Source: Thermotoga sp. Mc24 (GTDB lineage: Bacteria; Thermotogota; Thermotogae; Thermotogales; Thermotogaceae). Taken from it: a stretch of DNA of 64,000 nucleotides. Positions within the stretch are counted from its first letter, which is position 1. Each line of letters starts with the position of its first letter. A program made the translations under genes and the position numbers. Shown piece after piece: positions 54,987 to 63,147 of the stretch. The stretch spans positions 124,001 to 188,000 of the forward strand of contig NZ_JSFH01000007.1 of the NCBI RefSeq assembly GCF_000784835.1, in the 5' to 3' direction. Under the pieces are notes generated by a model. It had not been told where the DNA came from. It searched no databases and saw only the letters and a list, made by a program, of their open reading frames with translations.

Positions 54987-55707
54987 CGACGGGATACAGT
55001 CTAAGGGGATCATTATCCTCGCAGAGCTTCTTTCTGAGGAACACGATGTGTTCGTGGTGGCTCCCGATAAAGAGAGGAGCGCAACAGGTCACAGTATCAC
55101 CATACATGTTCCGCTCTGGATAAAGAAGGTTTTCATCTCAGAGAGGGTGGTTGCGTACTCCACCACGGGAACACCCGCGGACTGTGTAAAGCTCGCTTAC
55201 AACGTGATCATGGATAAAAAGGTCGATCTCATCGTGAGTGGTGTGAACAGGGGACCCAACATGGGTATGGATATTCTCTACTCTGGAACGGTCTCAGGTG
55301 CGATGGAAGGTGCCATGATGAACATTCCATCGATTGCCATATCGAGTGCGAACTACGAGAGTCCTGATTTCGAAGGGGCGGCGCGTTTTCTGATCGACTT
55401 TCTGAAAGAATTCGACCTCTCACTCCTCGATCCCTTCACCATGCTGAACATAAACGTTCCCGCTGGTGAGATAAAGGGATGGAAATTCACAAGACAGAGC
55501 AGAAGAAGGTGGAACGATTACTTCGAAGAGAGAGTCTCACCTTTTGGGGAGAAGTACTATTGGATGATGGGAGAGGTCATCGAAGACGACGATAGAGATG
55601 ACGTTGACTACAAAGCTGTTAGAGAAGGGTACGTCTCCATCACTCCGATACATCCCTTCCTCACGAACGAACGGTGTCTGAAGAAGTTAAGGGAGGTGTA
55701 CGATTGA
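54964..55707 (+). CDS. surE: 5'/3'-nucleotidase SurE
   Basis: 247-residue metal-dependent nucleoside monophosphatase. N-terminal VTNDDGIQS (D-D metal ligands), SATGHS, and the [11 protein letters not shown] core with Asn ligand are present. It dephosphorylates nucleotides in stress and stationary phase. From memory the T. maritima SurE gave the family's first structure. ATG 54964 lies inside the ECF ATPase end; its TGA overlaps the def ATG by one base. Confidence 0.97.
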   Translation: MRILVTNDDGIQSKGIIILAELLSEEHDVFVVAPDKERSATGHSITIHVPLWIKKVFISERVVAYSTTGTPADCVKLAYNVIMDKKVDLIVSGVNRGPNMGMDILYSGTVSGAMEGAMMNIPSIAISSANYESPDFEGAARFLIDFLKEFDLSLLDPFTMLNINVPAGEIKGWKFTRQSRRRWNDYFEERVSPFGEKYYWMMGEVIEDDDRDDVDYKAVREGYVSITPIHPFLTNERCLKKLREVYD

Positions 55708-56201
55708 TGTACAGAATAAGAGTCTTTGGGGATCCTGTTTTGAGAAAGAGGGCAAAACCCGTCACGAAGTTCGACGACAACCTGGAAAAGACCATAGAGA
55801 GAATGATAGAGACAATGTATCACTACGACGGTGTGGGGCTTGCAGCGCCACAGGTTGGAATATCTCAGAGGTTCTTCGTCATGGACGTTGGAAATGGCCC
55901 GGTTGCCGTGATAAACCCTGAGATCCTTGAAATCGATCCCGAAACCGAAGTGGCAGAGGAAGGATGTCTCAGCTTTCCCGAGATCTTCGTCGAGATAGAA
56001 AGGAGCAAAAGAATAAAGGTCAGATACCAGAACACGAAGGGAGAATACGTGGAAGAGGTGCTGGAAGGTTACGCTGCAAGGGTTTTTCAGCACGAGTTCG
56101 ATCATCTGAACGGAGTTTTGATCATCGATCGAATCAGTCCAGCGAAGCGCCTTTTGCTCAGAAAGAAACTCATGGATATAGCAAGAACCGTAAAGAGATG
56201 A
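55707..56201 (+). CDS. def: Peptide deformylase
   Basis: Removes the N-formyl group from new proteins. All three motifs are present: GVGLAAPQVGI, EEGCLSFPE, and QHEFDHLNG with the metal His pair and catalytic Glu. 164 residues from ATG 55707 (TGATG with surE); the upstream open frame is surE tail. No fmt gene is adjacent in this window. Confidence 0.97.
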   Translation: MYRIRVFGDPVLRKRAKPVTKFDDNLEKTIERMIETMYHYDGVGLAAPQVGISQRFFVMDVGNGPVAVINPEILEIDPETEVAEEGCLSFPEIFVEIERSKRIKVRYQNTKGEYVEEVLEGYAARVFQHEFDHLNGVLIIDRISPAKRLLLRKKLMDIARTVKR

Positions 56202-56214
56202 GGAGGGAAGAGAC

Positions 56215-57186
56215 GTGAAAAGGTGGTTGCTTTTGATTTCCTTGGTGGTGCTCTCCACTGTTGTGTTTTCGTTTTCCGCACCCGTTGATTCTCCAAGAGT
56301 TTCGGCCACCTTCGGTGAGTACAGAGGGAGTGGAAACAGAGGACCTCATTTTCACATGGGAATCGACTTTTCCACGGGATTGAAGGAAGGGGTTCCCATC
56401 TACGCTTCTGAAAGAGGTTGGCTTGTCAGGGTGGAAATAGACGAGGACGATATATATGGCTACACAGTGGTTCTGGAGCACGAGAATGGATACAGAACGC
56501 TTTACGCCCATCTGAGCAGGTTCTCGAAAAAGCTGGAAACGATAGCGAGTTCTTTGAAGCAGGAGTTTGGTAACGTGAGGATCGTTGTGAACTTTCCAGA
56601 GAGAGAAATCTGGTTCGAAAAGGGTGAAGTCGTTGGATACTCAGGAACCACCGGGGAGGCTCCAATTCCTCACGCACACTTCGAAATAAGAGACAGGAGC
56701 GAAGAAGTTTCCTACGATCCTTCGAGTTTTCTGAACCTTCCAAAACCGGTGGATGAGGATATTGTTCTGGAAAAAATAAAGATAGGAGACAGCGTGTACG
56801 ATTTCGTCGCGGGAAGGACGTACCCGTTCAGTGGAAATTTCCCAGATCTCGCTATCAAAGCCTATTCAAAAGGGTTCAACAACACGTTGGGACTCAAAAG
56901 GATCACACTTCTTCTGGAAGGTGAAGAGATCTATCAGATCTCTTTTGATCAGATTCCCTGGTCCGAGTTCACGAACGTCTGGGGAGTGTACGATAGGAAG
57001 TCCGTTTCGGCTGCGTACAGATTCGAGCTCTGGTACAGGTTGTTTCCTGAAACGTTCTCCTCAATGATAAAGGTAAACAAATTACCTGAACTGGGAAAGG
57101 CTCCCGACTTTGCCAGATACACGGTCGTCCTTGAAGACATCTGGGGCATGAAAAAAGAATTTTCTTTCTATTTGCAGCGGAGGTGA
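56215..57186 (+). CDS. Exported M23 (LytM-like) metallopeptidase
   Basis: 323 residues: signal peptide (LLLISLVVLSTVVFSFSAP), M23 domain with HFHMGID, YAHL and PHAHFEI giving the full H-x3-D...H-x-H zinc set, so probably an active peptidoglycan endopeptidase, then a C-terminal beta-rich domain of about 140 residues that I do not recognise. GTG at 56215 with GAGGAGGGAAG. It sits four bases before the next gene. Confidence 0.92.
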   Translation: MKRWLLLISLVVLSTVVFSFSAPVDSPRVSATFGEYRGSGNRGPHFHMGIDFSTGLKEGVPIYASERGWLVRVEIDEDDIYGYTVVLEHENGYRTLYAHLSRFSKKLETIASSLKQEFGNVRIVVNFPEREIWFEKGEVVGYSGTTGEAPIPHAHFEIRDRSEEVSYDPSSFLNLPKPVDEDIVLEKIKIGDSVYDFVAGRTYPFSGNFPDLAIKAYSKGFNNTLGLKRITLLLEGEEIYQISFDQIPWSEFTNVWGVYDRKSVSAAYRFELWYRLFPETFSSMIKVNKLPELGKAPDFARYTVVLEDIWGMKKEFSFYLQRR

Positions 57187-57190
57187 AATC

Positions 57191-57517
57191 ATGCTCTTTC
57201 TGTTTTTTGGAAAGAAAAAGAAAGACCTGAACAAAAACCCGTTTTACAAGGAAAAAGGATCCCTTGTAGTTTACATAAAATGCGACAGGTGTGGAGAAGT
57301 CTTCAGAAGTCATTTGAGAACGGGATACGATTTCATCGTGGATTATGATAACCCGGGTGTTCCTTACAAGATAGACAAGCTCTATGTGGGTTCGAAATGT
57401 CCCAACAGGATGCATCTTGTTGCAACCTTCACGTCTTCCTATAAACCTGTGGCTGTCTCTCTGGAGGGCGGAACTTTTATAACTCGAGAAGAATTCGAAG
57501 AAGCACAACAACAATGA
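57191..57517 (+). CDS. Conserved hypothetical protein with a CxxC pair
   Basis: 108 residues, soluble despite a short hydrophobic start (LFLFFGKKKK). It has one CDRCGE motif near residue 32 and a single later C in SKCPN near 76, which might complete a metal site together. It seems restricted to Thermotoga relatives as far as I recall. ATG at 57191 with GGAGGTG. Last of the M20-to-here run. Confidence 0.75.
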   Translation: MLFLFFGKKKKDLNKNPFYKEKGSLVVYIKCDRCGEVFRSHLRTGYDFIVDYDNPGVPYKIDKLYVGSKCPNRMHLVATFTSSYKPVAVSLEGGTFITREEFEEAQQQ

Positions 57518-57539
57518 TGTAACCTTTTTTTAAAAAAGA

Positions 57540-57568
57540 TTGTGATAAACTATCAAGGCTGTTATAAG
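57540..57568 (+). promoter_or_regulatory. metK promoter
   Basis: -35 TTGTGA (57540-57545), 17-bp spacer, -10 TATAAG (57563-57568). The leader is about 17 bases, so no SAM riboswitch fits before the gene. Confidence 0.5.
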
Positions 57569-57590
57569 ATCAGCGAAAGGAGGATGGGAG

Positions 57591-58778
57591 ATGAGAAGAC
57601 TTTTCACCAGCGAAAGTGTAACAGAAGGGCATCCGGACAAAATCGCCGACCAGATTTCCGACGCCATACTCGACGCCATGCTCGAACAGGATCCAAGAAG
57701 CAGGGTCGCCGTTGAAACACTCGTAACGACAGGGCTTGTCATCATCGCGGGAGAGGTTACCACCAGAGCTTATGTTGAGATCCCAGACATAGCAAGAAAG
57801 ACTATTCTGGAGATAGGATACACGAGGGCAAAGTACGGGTTCGACGGGGAAACCTGTGGAGTACTCACCAGCATCCACAGTCAGTCTCCCGACATAGCTA
57901 TCGGTGTAGACAAGGCGCTCGAGGTCAAAACCGGAGAAGAAGTGGCCGACGAACTTGAGGCACTGGGAGCTGGTGACCAGGGAATCATGTTTGGTTACGC
58001 CACCAACGAGACCCCTGAGTACATGCCTCTTCCCATAACTCTTGCTCACAAACTTGCCTTAAGACTCGCTGAGGTTAGAAAGAACGGGACCCTTCCTTTC
58101 CTCAGACCGGACGGAAAGACGCAGGTGACCATAGAATACGAGGATGACAGACCTGTCCGTGTTGATACGGTTCTCATCTCAACCCAGCACGATCCGGATA
58201 TCTCACAGGCGGATCTGAGAGAGGCGATAATAGAACACGTGATAAATCCCGTTATTCCAGAGCAATACAGAGATGAAAAAATGAAGATACTGGTGAATCC
58301 AACGGGAAGATTCGTCCTTGGAGGCCCCATGGCCGACACGGGACTCACGGGAAGAAAAATCATCGTTGACACTTACGGTGGATGGGTACCCCATGGTGGA
58401 GGTGCGTTCAGCGGAAAGGATCCCACAAAGGTTGACAGATCGGCTCACTATATGGCAAGATATGTAGCGAAGAACGTTGTGGCTGCGGGTCTTGCAGACA
58501 AGTTCCTCATACAGCTTTCTTACGCTATAGGTGTCGCGAAACCCGTTTCCATAATGATCGACACATATGGAACCGCGAAGGTAGATGAAGACAAGCTTCT
58601 CAAGGTGATCACCGAACTTTTCGATTTCAGACCGGGTGCGATCATAAAGAAACTGAATCTTTTGAGGCCTATTTACAGAAAGACAGCCGCTTACGGTCAC
58701 TTTGGAAGGAACGAAGAGGAATTCACATGGGAGAAGCTTGACATGGTCGATGAGTTGAAGAGAGCTTTCAATATGTAA
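57591..58778 (+). CDS. metK: S-adenosylmethionine synthetase
   Basis: Makes SAM from ATP and methionine. 395 residues with the three family signatures: [28 protein letters not shown], and [20 protein letters not shown] at 57591 with AAGGAGG. It is followed after 15 bases by rpsT. SAM supply is notable here because the window has several methyltransferases and radical-SAM enzymes. Confidence 0.98.
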   Translation: MRRLFTSESVTEGHPDKIADQISDAILDAMLEQDPRSRVAVETLVTTGLVIIAGEVTTRAYVEIPDIARKTILEIGYTRAKYGFDGETCGVLTSIHSQSPDIAIGVDKALEVKTGEEVADELEALGAGDQGIMFGYATNETPEYMPLPITLAHKLALRLAEVRKNGTLPFLRPDGKTQVTIEYEDDRPVRVDTVLISTQHDPDISQADLREAIIEHVINPVIPEQYRDEKMKILVNPTGRFVLGGPMADTGLTGRKIIVDTYGGWVPHGGGAFSGKDPTKVDRSAHYMARYVAKNVVAAGLADKFLIQLSYAIGVAKPVSIMIDTYGTAKVDEDKLLKVITELFDFRPGAIIKKLNLLRPIYRKTAAYGHFGRNEEEFTWEKLDMVDELKRAFNM

Positions 58779-58793
58779 GGGAGGGATCAGGTA

Positions 58794-59084
58794 GTGCCGA
58801 ATATCAAATCCGCAAAGAAAAGAGTCAGAGTTTCTGAAAAGAGAAGACTCAGAAACAAGGCTTACAAGACTTTCTTCAAGAACAGAATAAAAGAAGTTCT
58901 CAAGGCTATCGAGAACAAAGAACCAAAAGAAGTCGTTCTTGAACTCACCAGGAAAGCACAGGCTGCCATAGACAAGGCGGTTTCCAAGGGAGTCATTCAC
59001 AAGAACCAGGGTGCGAGAAGAAAGGCGAGGCTTTTTGAAAAGGTTAACGAGTACCTGAAGACTCTCGAAACAAACCAGGAGTGA
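58794..59084 (+). CDS. rpsT: 30S ribosomal protein bS20
   Basis: 96 residues, three long basic helices; begins [20 protein letters not shown], the family hallmark. GTG at 58794 behind AGGGAGGG. A weak GCCCC/GGGGC hairpin (59110-59124) follows. Confidence 0.96.
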   Translation: MPNIKSAKKRVRVSEKRRLRNKAYKTFFKNRIKEVLKAIENKEPKEVVLELTRKAQAAIDKAVSKGVIHKNQGARRKARLFEKVNEYLKTLETNQE

Positions 59085-59153
59085 ATTTCTTCCGTTCTTT
59101 TGGAATCTGGCCCCCTTGTGGGGCATTTCTGGTTTTAAAGGGAGGGATTGCAC

Positions 59154-59816
59154 ATGGAGGGGTTGATGGGGGATTTTTTCAGGCTGATTATTGAAAACTG
59201 GTATTTTTCTCTACCTGCTGCTCTGTTTCTCATGTTCGCCGCCAGGTACGTAGAACACATAGCTTTTGCGGTGATCGGTTTTGTCATCGGTATCAACTTC
59301 GTGTTTCCTCTTCTTTCGAATATCGAATTTCTCAAATCCTATCTTGCAAACGAGAACGTGAAGGTTATCACACTGGTGGCAACAGGTGTTTTAACTGCAG
59401 TTGTGCTCTACGTCCTGTACAGATACATAGTGTTTCTCGCTGCTCTCGTCACCGTAACTTTCGTTGCTTACTACGTTATAAACTTTCTGGTGAGTTCTTT
59501 CAATCTTCAGGGTGTTCAGTACATGAACTGGATAACGCTCGGACTTTCCGTTTTCATCGGGCTTTTAGCCGGACTGACTGCTTACCGCAAGGAAAAGGAA
59601 TTCGCAAGAATCCTCTCAGTTGTGGTAGGAGCAGCGATTTTTTCGGTGCTGGTTTTGTTTTATCTTTCCGGCCTCTTTGGGGTGGAGTTCAAACCCGAGT
59701 CTCTCTTTGCTAACAAAACAATGGTCTTCTTCTACGTGTCTCTGTTTCTGCTTTTTCTGTTTCTTTCCGCGTGGTTCACTTTCAGGAAGAAGTCTTATCA
59801 AAAAACAAGTTCATAA
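59154..59816 (+). CDS. Multispanning membrane protein of unknown function
   Basis: About 220 residues with seven or so hydrophobic segments from residue 15 to 210 and a short basic C-terminus. No family I can name. ATG at 59154 has AGGGAGGG at seven bases; TTG 59148 and ATG 59166 are alternatives. It lies alone between rpsT and the two-component genes. Confidence 0.75.
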   Translation: MEGLMGDFFRLIIENWYFSLPAALFLMFAARYVEHIAFAVIGFVIGINFVFPLLSNIEFLKSYLANENVKVITLVATGVLTAVVLYVLYRYIVFLAALVTVTFVAYYVINFLVSSFNLQGVQYMNWITLGLSVFIGLLAGLTAYRKEKEFARILSVVVGAAIFSVLVLFYLSGLFGVEFKPESLFANKTMVFFYVSLFLLFLFLSAWFTFRKKSYQKTSS

Positions 59817-59848
59817 ATGTTAAAATAGTATAGAAACCAGATCTGAAA

Positions 59849-59879
59849 GGAGGTGTACCCCTTCGGGGGGTCGAAGATG
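59849..59879 (+). promoter_or_regulatory. Ribosome binding site split from its start codon by a hairpin
   Basis: GGAGGT (59849-59854) lies 22 bases before the response-regulator ATG (59877), too far for normal use. Between them A-CCCC-TTCGG-GGGG-T (59857-59871) can form a 5-bp hairpin with a TTCG-type loop. With it folded, the spacing falls to seven bases, which is optimal. Confidence 0.7.
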
Positions 59880-60596
59880 GCGAAAAAGAAGATTCTGGTG
59901 GTTGACGACGACCCGGCGATTCTCGAGCTGGTAGGATACAACCTTTCCAAGGAAGGATACGAGGTGATCAAGGCTTACGACGGCGAAGAAGCGCTTAAAC
60001 TTGCCAACGACGAAGATGTGGACATGTTCATAGTGGATATCATGCTTCCTGGAATCGATGGTTTCGAGCTGGTCAGGAAGATCAGGGCCATAGAAAAATA
60101 CAAGAACACTCCCGTGATCTTCCTGAGTGCGAAGGGAGAGGAGTTCGACAAGGTGCTTGGACTGGAGCTCGGTGCGGACGACTACATCACCAAACCGTTC
60201 AGTGTGAGAGAGCTCCTTGCGAGGGTGAAGGCTATATTCAGAAGACTTTCCGCCGCAACTCAGAGCAAGGAAGAAAGGCCTAAGAAGATCATAGCCAGGG
60301 ATCTTGAAATCGATGTGGAAAAGTACGAAGTGAAAGTGAGGGGGAAAAAGGTGAACCTCACTCCTCTCGAATTCGAATTGCTCAGGTTCCTCGCGGAGAA
60401 CGAAGGAAAGGTTTTCAGCAGGGATGTGCTTCTGGACAAGCTCTGGGGATACGATTACTATGGAGACACAAGAACGGTGGACGTTCACATAAGAAGGCTG
60501 AGAACGAAGATAGAAGAAGATCCTTCGAATCCGAAATACATAATCACTGTGAGAGGAAAGGGATACAAATTCAGAGATCCCGGAAAGGAAGACTGA
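59877..60596 (+). CDS. OmpR/PhoB-family response regulator
   Basis: 239 residues: receiver domain with the acidic pocket DDD near 10-12, phospho-acceptor D in IVDIMLPG near 54, switch Ser/Thr in LSAKGEE and Lys in TKPFS; then a winged-helix DNA-binding domain (NLTPLEFELLRFLAEN ... TVDVHIRRLRTKIEEDP ... RGKGYKF). The start is ATG 59877; a GTG at 59853 is in frame but lies in the binding site. The kinase gene follows by three bases. PhoB-like control of phosphate genes is plausible but not shown. Confidence 0.95.
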   Translation: MAKKKILVVDDDPAILELVGYNLSKEGYEVIKAYDGEEALKLANDEDVDMFIVDIMLPGIDGFELVRKIRAIEKYKNTPVIFLSAKGEEFDKVLGLELGADDYITKPFSVRELLARVKAIFRRLSAATQSKEERPKKIIARDLEIDVEKYEVKVRGKKVNLTPLEFELLRFLAENEGKVFSRDVLLDKLWGYDYYGDTRTVDVHIRRLRTKIEEDPSNPKYIITVRGKGYKFRDPGKED

Positions 60597-60599
60597 TCC

Positions 60600-61838
60600 A
60601 TGAGTGTATTCCTGCTCGTCACAGTAGCCGCTCTATTCGTTCTGCTCTTTCTGGTGTTCAGGAAACGCCTCTCTGAGTACAAAATTCTCATCGAAAAGCT
60701 GTCAGACATGCTGGGGGAAAAGGATGTTCCCCCGCTTTATCTTTTCGAGAGACTGAAAAAATACGTGGACAATCTGAAAGAAACAATTTCCCGTGTTGAA
60801 GTGAGTAGAGACAACTTTCTTACGATTTTGAATAGTCTCAGTGAACCCATATTCATTCTGGATCGAGAGGGAAAGATCACGTTTTTGAACGAAATTGCTC
60901 GTGAACTCGTACAGGACAGGATCAACCCCGAGGGAAGGCCATATTATGAAATTTTTGAAGACTACTACATAAGCGAAATGGTGGAAGAGACCATTAAGAG
61001 TGAAGAGCCACAGGAAGGAACTCTTGTTACCTACGTTGGTAACGAGAAGAAATATTTCCACGTGAAGGTAATACCTGTCGAACTGAAAAGTGGTGATAAG
61101 ATCTTTGTCATTCTCTTCCACGATGTTACTAAAGAAAGAAAGCTCGATGAGATGAGAAGGGAATTCATAGCAACAGTTTCACACGAACTTAGAACCCCTC
61201 TCACTTCCATCCACGGTTATGCGGAGACGCTCCTTGAAGATGATCTGGAGAACAAAGAGCTGGTTAAGAGATTTCTGAAAATCATAGAAGAAGAATCTGC
61301 CCGTATGACACGTCTCATCAACGATCTTCTCGATCTCGAGAAAATGGAAGAAAGTGAAGTCAATTTTGAAATGAAAGATGTGGATCTGTGTGAAGTGATG
61401 GAATACGTTTACAAAATCATCCAGCCTATAGCCGAAGAAAATGAAGTGGACCTCGTTGTTGAGTGTGAGGATGTTGTGGTCAGGGGAAACAAAGAAAGGC
61501 TGATCCAGATGCTCCTGAATCTCGTGGACAACGCTGTCAAGTACACATCTTTGAAGGAAAAGGGAGAGAAAAAGGTCTGGGTGAGGGCCTACGATACACC
61601 GGACTGGGTGGTCTTGGAGGTAGAAGACACGGGACCTGGAATACCCAAAGAAGCCCAGAGTAGAATCTTTGAAAAGTTCTACAGGGTGGATAAAGCGCGT
61701 TCCAGAAAGATGGGTGGAACAGGCTTGGGTCTCACGATAGTGAAAACGATCGTCGACAAACACGGAGGAAGGATAGAGGTTGAGAGTGAAATCAACCAGG
61801 GAACAGTAATGAGAGTGCTCCTACCGAAAAGAAGGTGA
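60600..61838 (+). CDS. Sensor histidine kinase with PAS domain (PhoR/WalK-like)
   Basis: 412 residues: one N-terminal membrane helix with almost no periplasmic part, a PAS domain (about 65-170), a HisKA domain with the phospho-acceptor H in ATVSHELRTPLTSIHGY, and an HATPase domain with NLVDNAVKYT, DTGPGIP and GTGLGL. The single helix suggests it reads an internal or membrane-linked signal. ATG at 60600, three bases after the response regulator. The pair forms one two-component system. Confidence 0.95.
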   Translation: MSVFLLVTVAALFVLLFLVFRKRLSEYKILIEKLSDMLGEKDVPPLYLFERLKKYVDNLKETISRVEVSRDNFLTILNSLSEPIFILDREGKITFLNEIARELVQDRINPEGRPYYEIFEDYYISEMVEETIKSEEPQEGTLVTYVGNEKKYFHVKVIPVELKSGDKIFVILFHDVTKERKLDEMRREFIATVSHELRTPLTSIHGYAETLLEDDLENKELVKRFLKIIEEESARMTRLINDLLDLEKMEESEVNFEMKDVDLCEVMEYVYKIIQPIAEENEVDLVVECEDVVVRGNKERLIQMLLNLVDNAVKYTSLKEKGEKKVWVRAYDTPDWVVLEVEDTGPGIPKEAQSRIFEKFYRVDKARSRKMGGTGLGLTIVKTIVDKHGGRIEVESEINQGTVMRVLLPKRR

Positions 61839-61842
61839 AAGA

Positions 61843-63147
61843 GTGAGAGCTTACGATGTGATACTCAAGAAGAGAAACGGGGAAAAACTTTCGAGAGAAG
61901 AGATAGAGTTCATGGTTGGTGGATATGTAAAAGGAGAGATTCCGGACTACCAGATGGCCGCTTTTTTGATGGCTGTTTATTTTCGCCACCTCGACGAAGA
62001 GGAAACTTACTATTTCACGGAGACGATGATGAGATCAGGAGAGGTGCTCGATCTGTCGGAAATACCGGGACCGAAGGTAGACAAACACTCGACTGGGGGA
62101 GTTGGTGACAAAACAACCCTGGTCGTGGCGCCTCTTGTGGCTTCCGCTGGGGTACCTGTTGCCAAGATGTCTGGAAGGGCCCTGGGTCACACAGGAGGAA
62201 CCATCGACAAACTGGAGTCGATCCCTGGATTTCGAACAGAACTTTCTCTCGAAGAATTCATTGATAACGTTAAAAAGTATGGAATAGCGATCGTGGGTCA
62301 AACAGGGAATCTTGTTCCCGCCGACAAAAAGATATACGCACTTCGTGACGCGACAGCAACCGTCGACGAAATTTCTCTGATCGCCTCCAGTATCATGAGT
62401 AAAAAACTCGCCGGTGGGAGCGATGCTTTTGTTCTGGACGTGAAGTTCGGAACAGGCGCCTTCATGAAAGGGTTCGAAGACGCAAGAAAACTTGCCCTTC
62501 TCATGCTTAAAATAGCCCAGCAACATGGGAAGAAAGCGGCTGCCGTCCTCTCAAATATGGATCAACCCCTGGGAAGCGCTGTTGGAAATTCTTTGGAAGT
62601 GATAGAGGCGATAGAAACCTTGAAAGGAAACGGTCCCGAGGATTTGAAGGATCTGTCGATTACTCTGGGCGCTCTCATGCTGGAACTCGCTGGAGTAGCA
62701 GATTTTGACGATGGAAAGAAGATCTTGCAGACAAAACTCGAGACCGGAGAAGCCTTGGAAAAGTTTCGAATCCTCGTTAAAGCTCAGGGTGGAGACGAAA
62801 GAGTGGTGGACGACCCGTGGAAAGTGCTCCCGGTTGCAGAACAGGTGGTGGAATTCTCTGCAGAGAGAGAAGGCTATGTTTCAAAGATAGACGCGGAGAA
62901 AGTAGGTATCGCATCGATGGTGCTCGGAGCAGGAAGGAAGAAGAAAGAAGATCGAATCGATCACAGAGTTGGAATCATCGTTGAAAAGAAGATAGGCGAC
63001 TCTGTGAAAAAGGGAGAGACGATAGCGAAACTCTTCGTGTCAGACAGAAGTGATGTTGAGAATGCTTTGAGGCTTCTGAAAGAAGCGTATGTGATCTCTG
63101 ATTCTCCTTCAAAGCCACCCAGAGTCGTCGAAGAGGTGATCAAATGA
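61843..63147 (+). CDS. Pyrimidine-nucleoside phosphorylase / thymidine phosphorylase
   Basis: Phosphorolysis of uridine, thymidine and deoxyuridine in nucleoside salvage. 434 residues: helical alpha domain, then KHSTGGVGDKTTL (phosphate loop), KMSGRALGHTGGTIDKLESI (family signature), and the C-terminal RHSPxxDP-like lid domain. Residue context fits Pdp (dimeric, broad pyrimidine specificity) more than archaeal AMP phosphorylase. GTG at 61843 with GAAGGTGAAAG. The stop overlaps the next gene. Confidence 0.95.
   Translation: MRAYDVILKKRNGEKLSREEIEFMVGGYVKGEIPDYQMAAFLMAVYFRHLDEEETYYFTETMMRSGEVLDLSEIPGPKVDKHSTGGVGDKTTLVVAPLVASAGVPVAKMSGRALGHTGGTIDKLESIPGFRTELSLEEFIDNVKKYGIAIVGQTGNLVPADKKIYALRDATATVDEISLIASSIMSKKLAGGSDAFVLDVKFGTGAFMKGFEDARKLALLMLKIAQQHGKKAAAVLSNMDQPLGSAVGNSLEVIEAIETLKGNGPEDLKDLSITLGALMLELAGVADFDDGKKILQTKLETGEALEKFRILVKAQGGDERVVDDPWKVLPVAEQVVEFSAEREGYVSKIDAEKVGIASMVLGAGRKKKEDRIDHRVGIIVEKKIGDSVKKGETIAKLFVSDRSDVENALRLLKEAYVISDSPSKPPRVVEEVIK

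Noticed and set aside
57518-57539. T7/A6 run before metK as a terminator
   Set aside because: An AT-only symmetry without a GC stem; not a convincing rho-independent terminator.
59110-59124. GCCCC/GGGGC hairpin after rpsT as a terminator
   Set aside because: Stem of five pairs and no T-run; too weak to list as a terminator.
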